Made by a program: the position numbers and the translations under genes
In this document: positions 63,760 to 64,000 of the stretch, piece by piece
How the letters are laid out: each line of letters begins with the position of its first letter
Numbering within the stretch: position 1 is the stretch's first letter
Assembly: GCF_000220395.1 (NCBI RefSeq)
Contig: NW_004085912.1
Span: 1 to 64,000 of the forward strand
Length of the DNA stretch: 64,000 bases
Source: Ichthyophthirius multifiliis
Lineage: Eukaryota; Ciliophora; Oligohymenophorea; Hymenostomatida
Reading direction: 5' to 3'
Notes under the pieces: generated by a model
Databases searched by the model: none
What the model was told of the DNA's origin: nothing
The model's input: only the letters and a program-made list of their open reading frames with translations

Positions 63760-64000
63760 ATGAATTTAATAAGTAAGCCATAAAAGCAATAAACAAATAT
63801 TTACATTAGAGGAAAGAAAACATACAGTCTTATTATATATAATAACAAAAATCATATTAATTATTTATTAGGTTTTTTTCAAAGAATATTTTGTTGTAAA
63901 TGCTTCTCCTTATTACAAGTACTTTTATCTTTTTTTTTATTTTTTAAATTATTAAATATAAATTAATATTTTTACTTATAATAAGGAAGAAGATTAAAGT
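63760..64000 (+). CDS. Partial gene at window edge, unrecognised
   Basis: First exon starts MNLISKPQKQQTNIYIRGKK and continues INYLLGFFQRIFCCKCFSLL, a hydrophobic stretch with a CCKC cluster that could be palmitoylated. A GT-AG intron (about 63919-63985) joins in phase to EEDQS at the window end. Too little is present to name a family. Confidence 0.45.

Overview
This window looks like nuclear (macronuclear) DNA of a ciliate. Base composition is extremely AT-rich, roughly 85 percent by eye. Every recognisable gene can be read only if TAA and TAG are glutamine and TGA is the sole stop. Introns are GT-AG, mostly about 45-110 nt, and often filled with (TA)n. That combination fits an oligohymenophorean such as Ichthyophthirius or a Tetrahymena relative better than Paramecium, whose introns are near 25 nt; the genus is an inference. 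Under the standard code the genes are shattered and most long standard-code ORFs are artefacts.

Layout. 0.2-7 kb: QTRT2 (+), a MEAK7/TLDC1-type TLDc protein (-), a long heptad-repeat coiled-coil protein (-). 7.5-12 kb: two unrecognised proteins (-), one propeller-like and one with a glycine-zipper membrane domain. 12.9-16 kb: an E-type cyclin (+). 17.2-18.4 kb: a YjbQ-family protein and a mitochondrial GGQ release-factor-like protein (-). 19.2-22.8 kb: an AGC kinase (+) and a coiled-coil protein (-). 24-27.3 kb: a MidA/NDUFAF7-like methyltransferase and a basic unknown protein (-). 27.5-37.4 kb: a cyclic-nucleotide-binding-domain K+ channel (-), a decayed protein kinase (+), and a Slo/BK-like K+ channel (-). 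37.9-43.6 kb: an unknown gene (-), Integrator subunit INTS9 (+), a tail-anchored TPR protein (+). 44.6-50 kb: a giant coiled-coil gene (+) holding the only Ns in the window, and a putative mitochondrial protein (-). 50-54.4 kb: malonyl-CoA:ACP transacylase, an F-box-like protein and a retinol-dehydrogenase-type SDR (all +). 56-64 kb: UFL1 (+), unknown (-), a UBC9-like E2 with an altered HPN motif (+), a Rab6-like GTPase (-), a coiled-coil/Asn-rich gene (+), and a partial gene running off the edge (+).

These are mostly independent housekeeping and signalling genes; I see no operon-like pathway. Loose themes are mitochondrial functions (release-factor-like protein, MidA-like methyltransferase, MCAT), ion channels, ubiquitin-like conjugation (UFL1, UBC9-like E2, F-box) and coiled-coil structural proteins. 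Many genes are one base short inside a homopolymer run (about a dozen sites). Base under-calling is the simplest explanation, but slippage at expression is possible. I found no rRNA, tRNA, CRISPR, telomere repeat or transposon that I can support, and no convincing new multi-gene system. The items most worth following are the CCHC knuckle after the channel's CNBD, the HMH-type E2, the release-factor-like protein whose GGQ glutamine is a reassigned stop codon, and the repeated homopolymer frameshifts.
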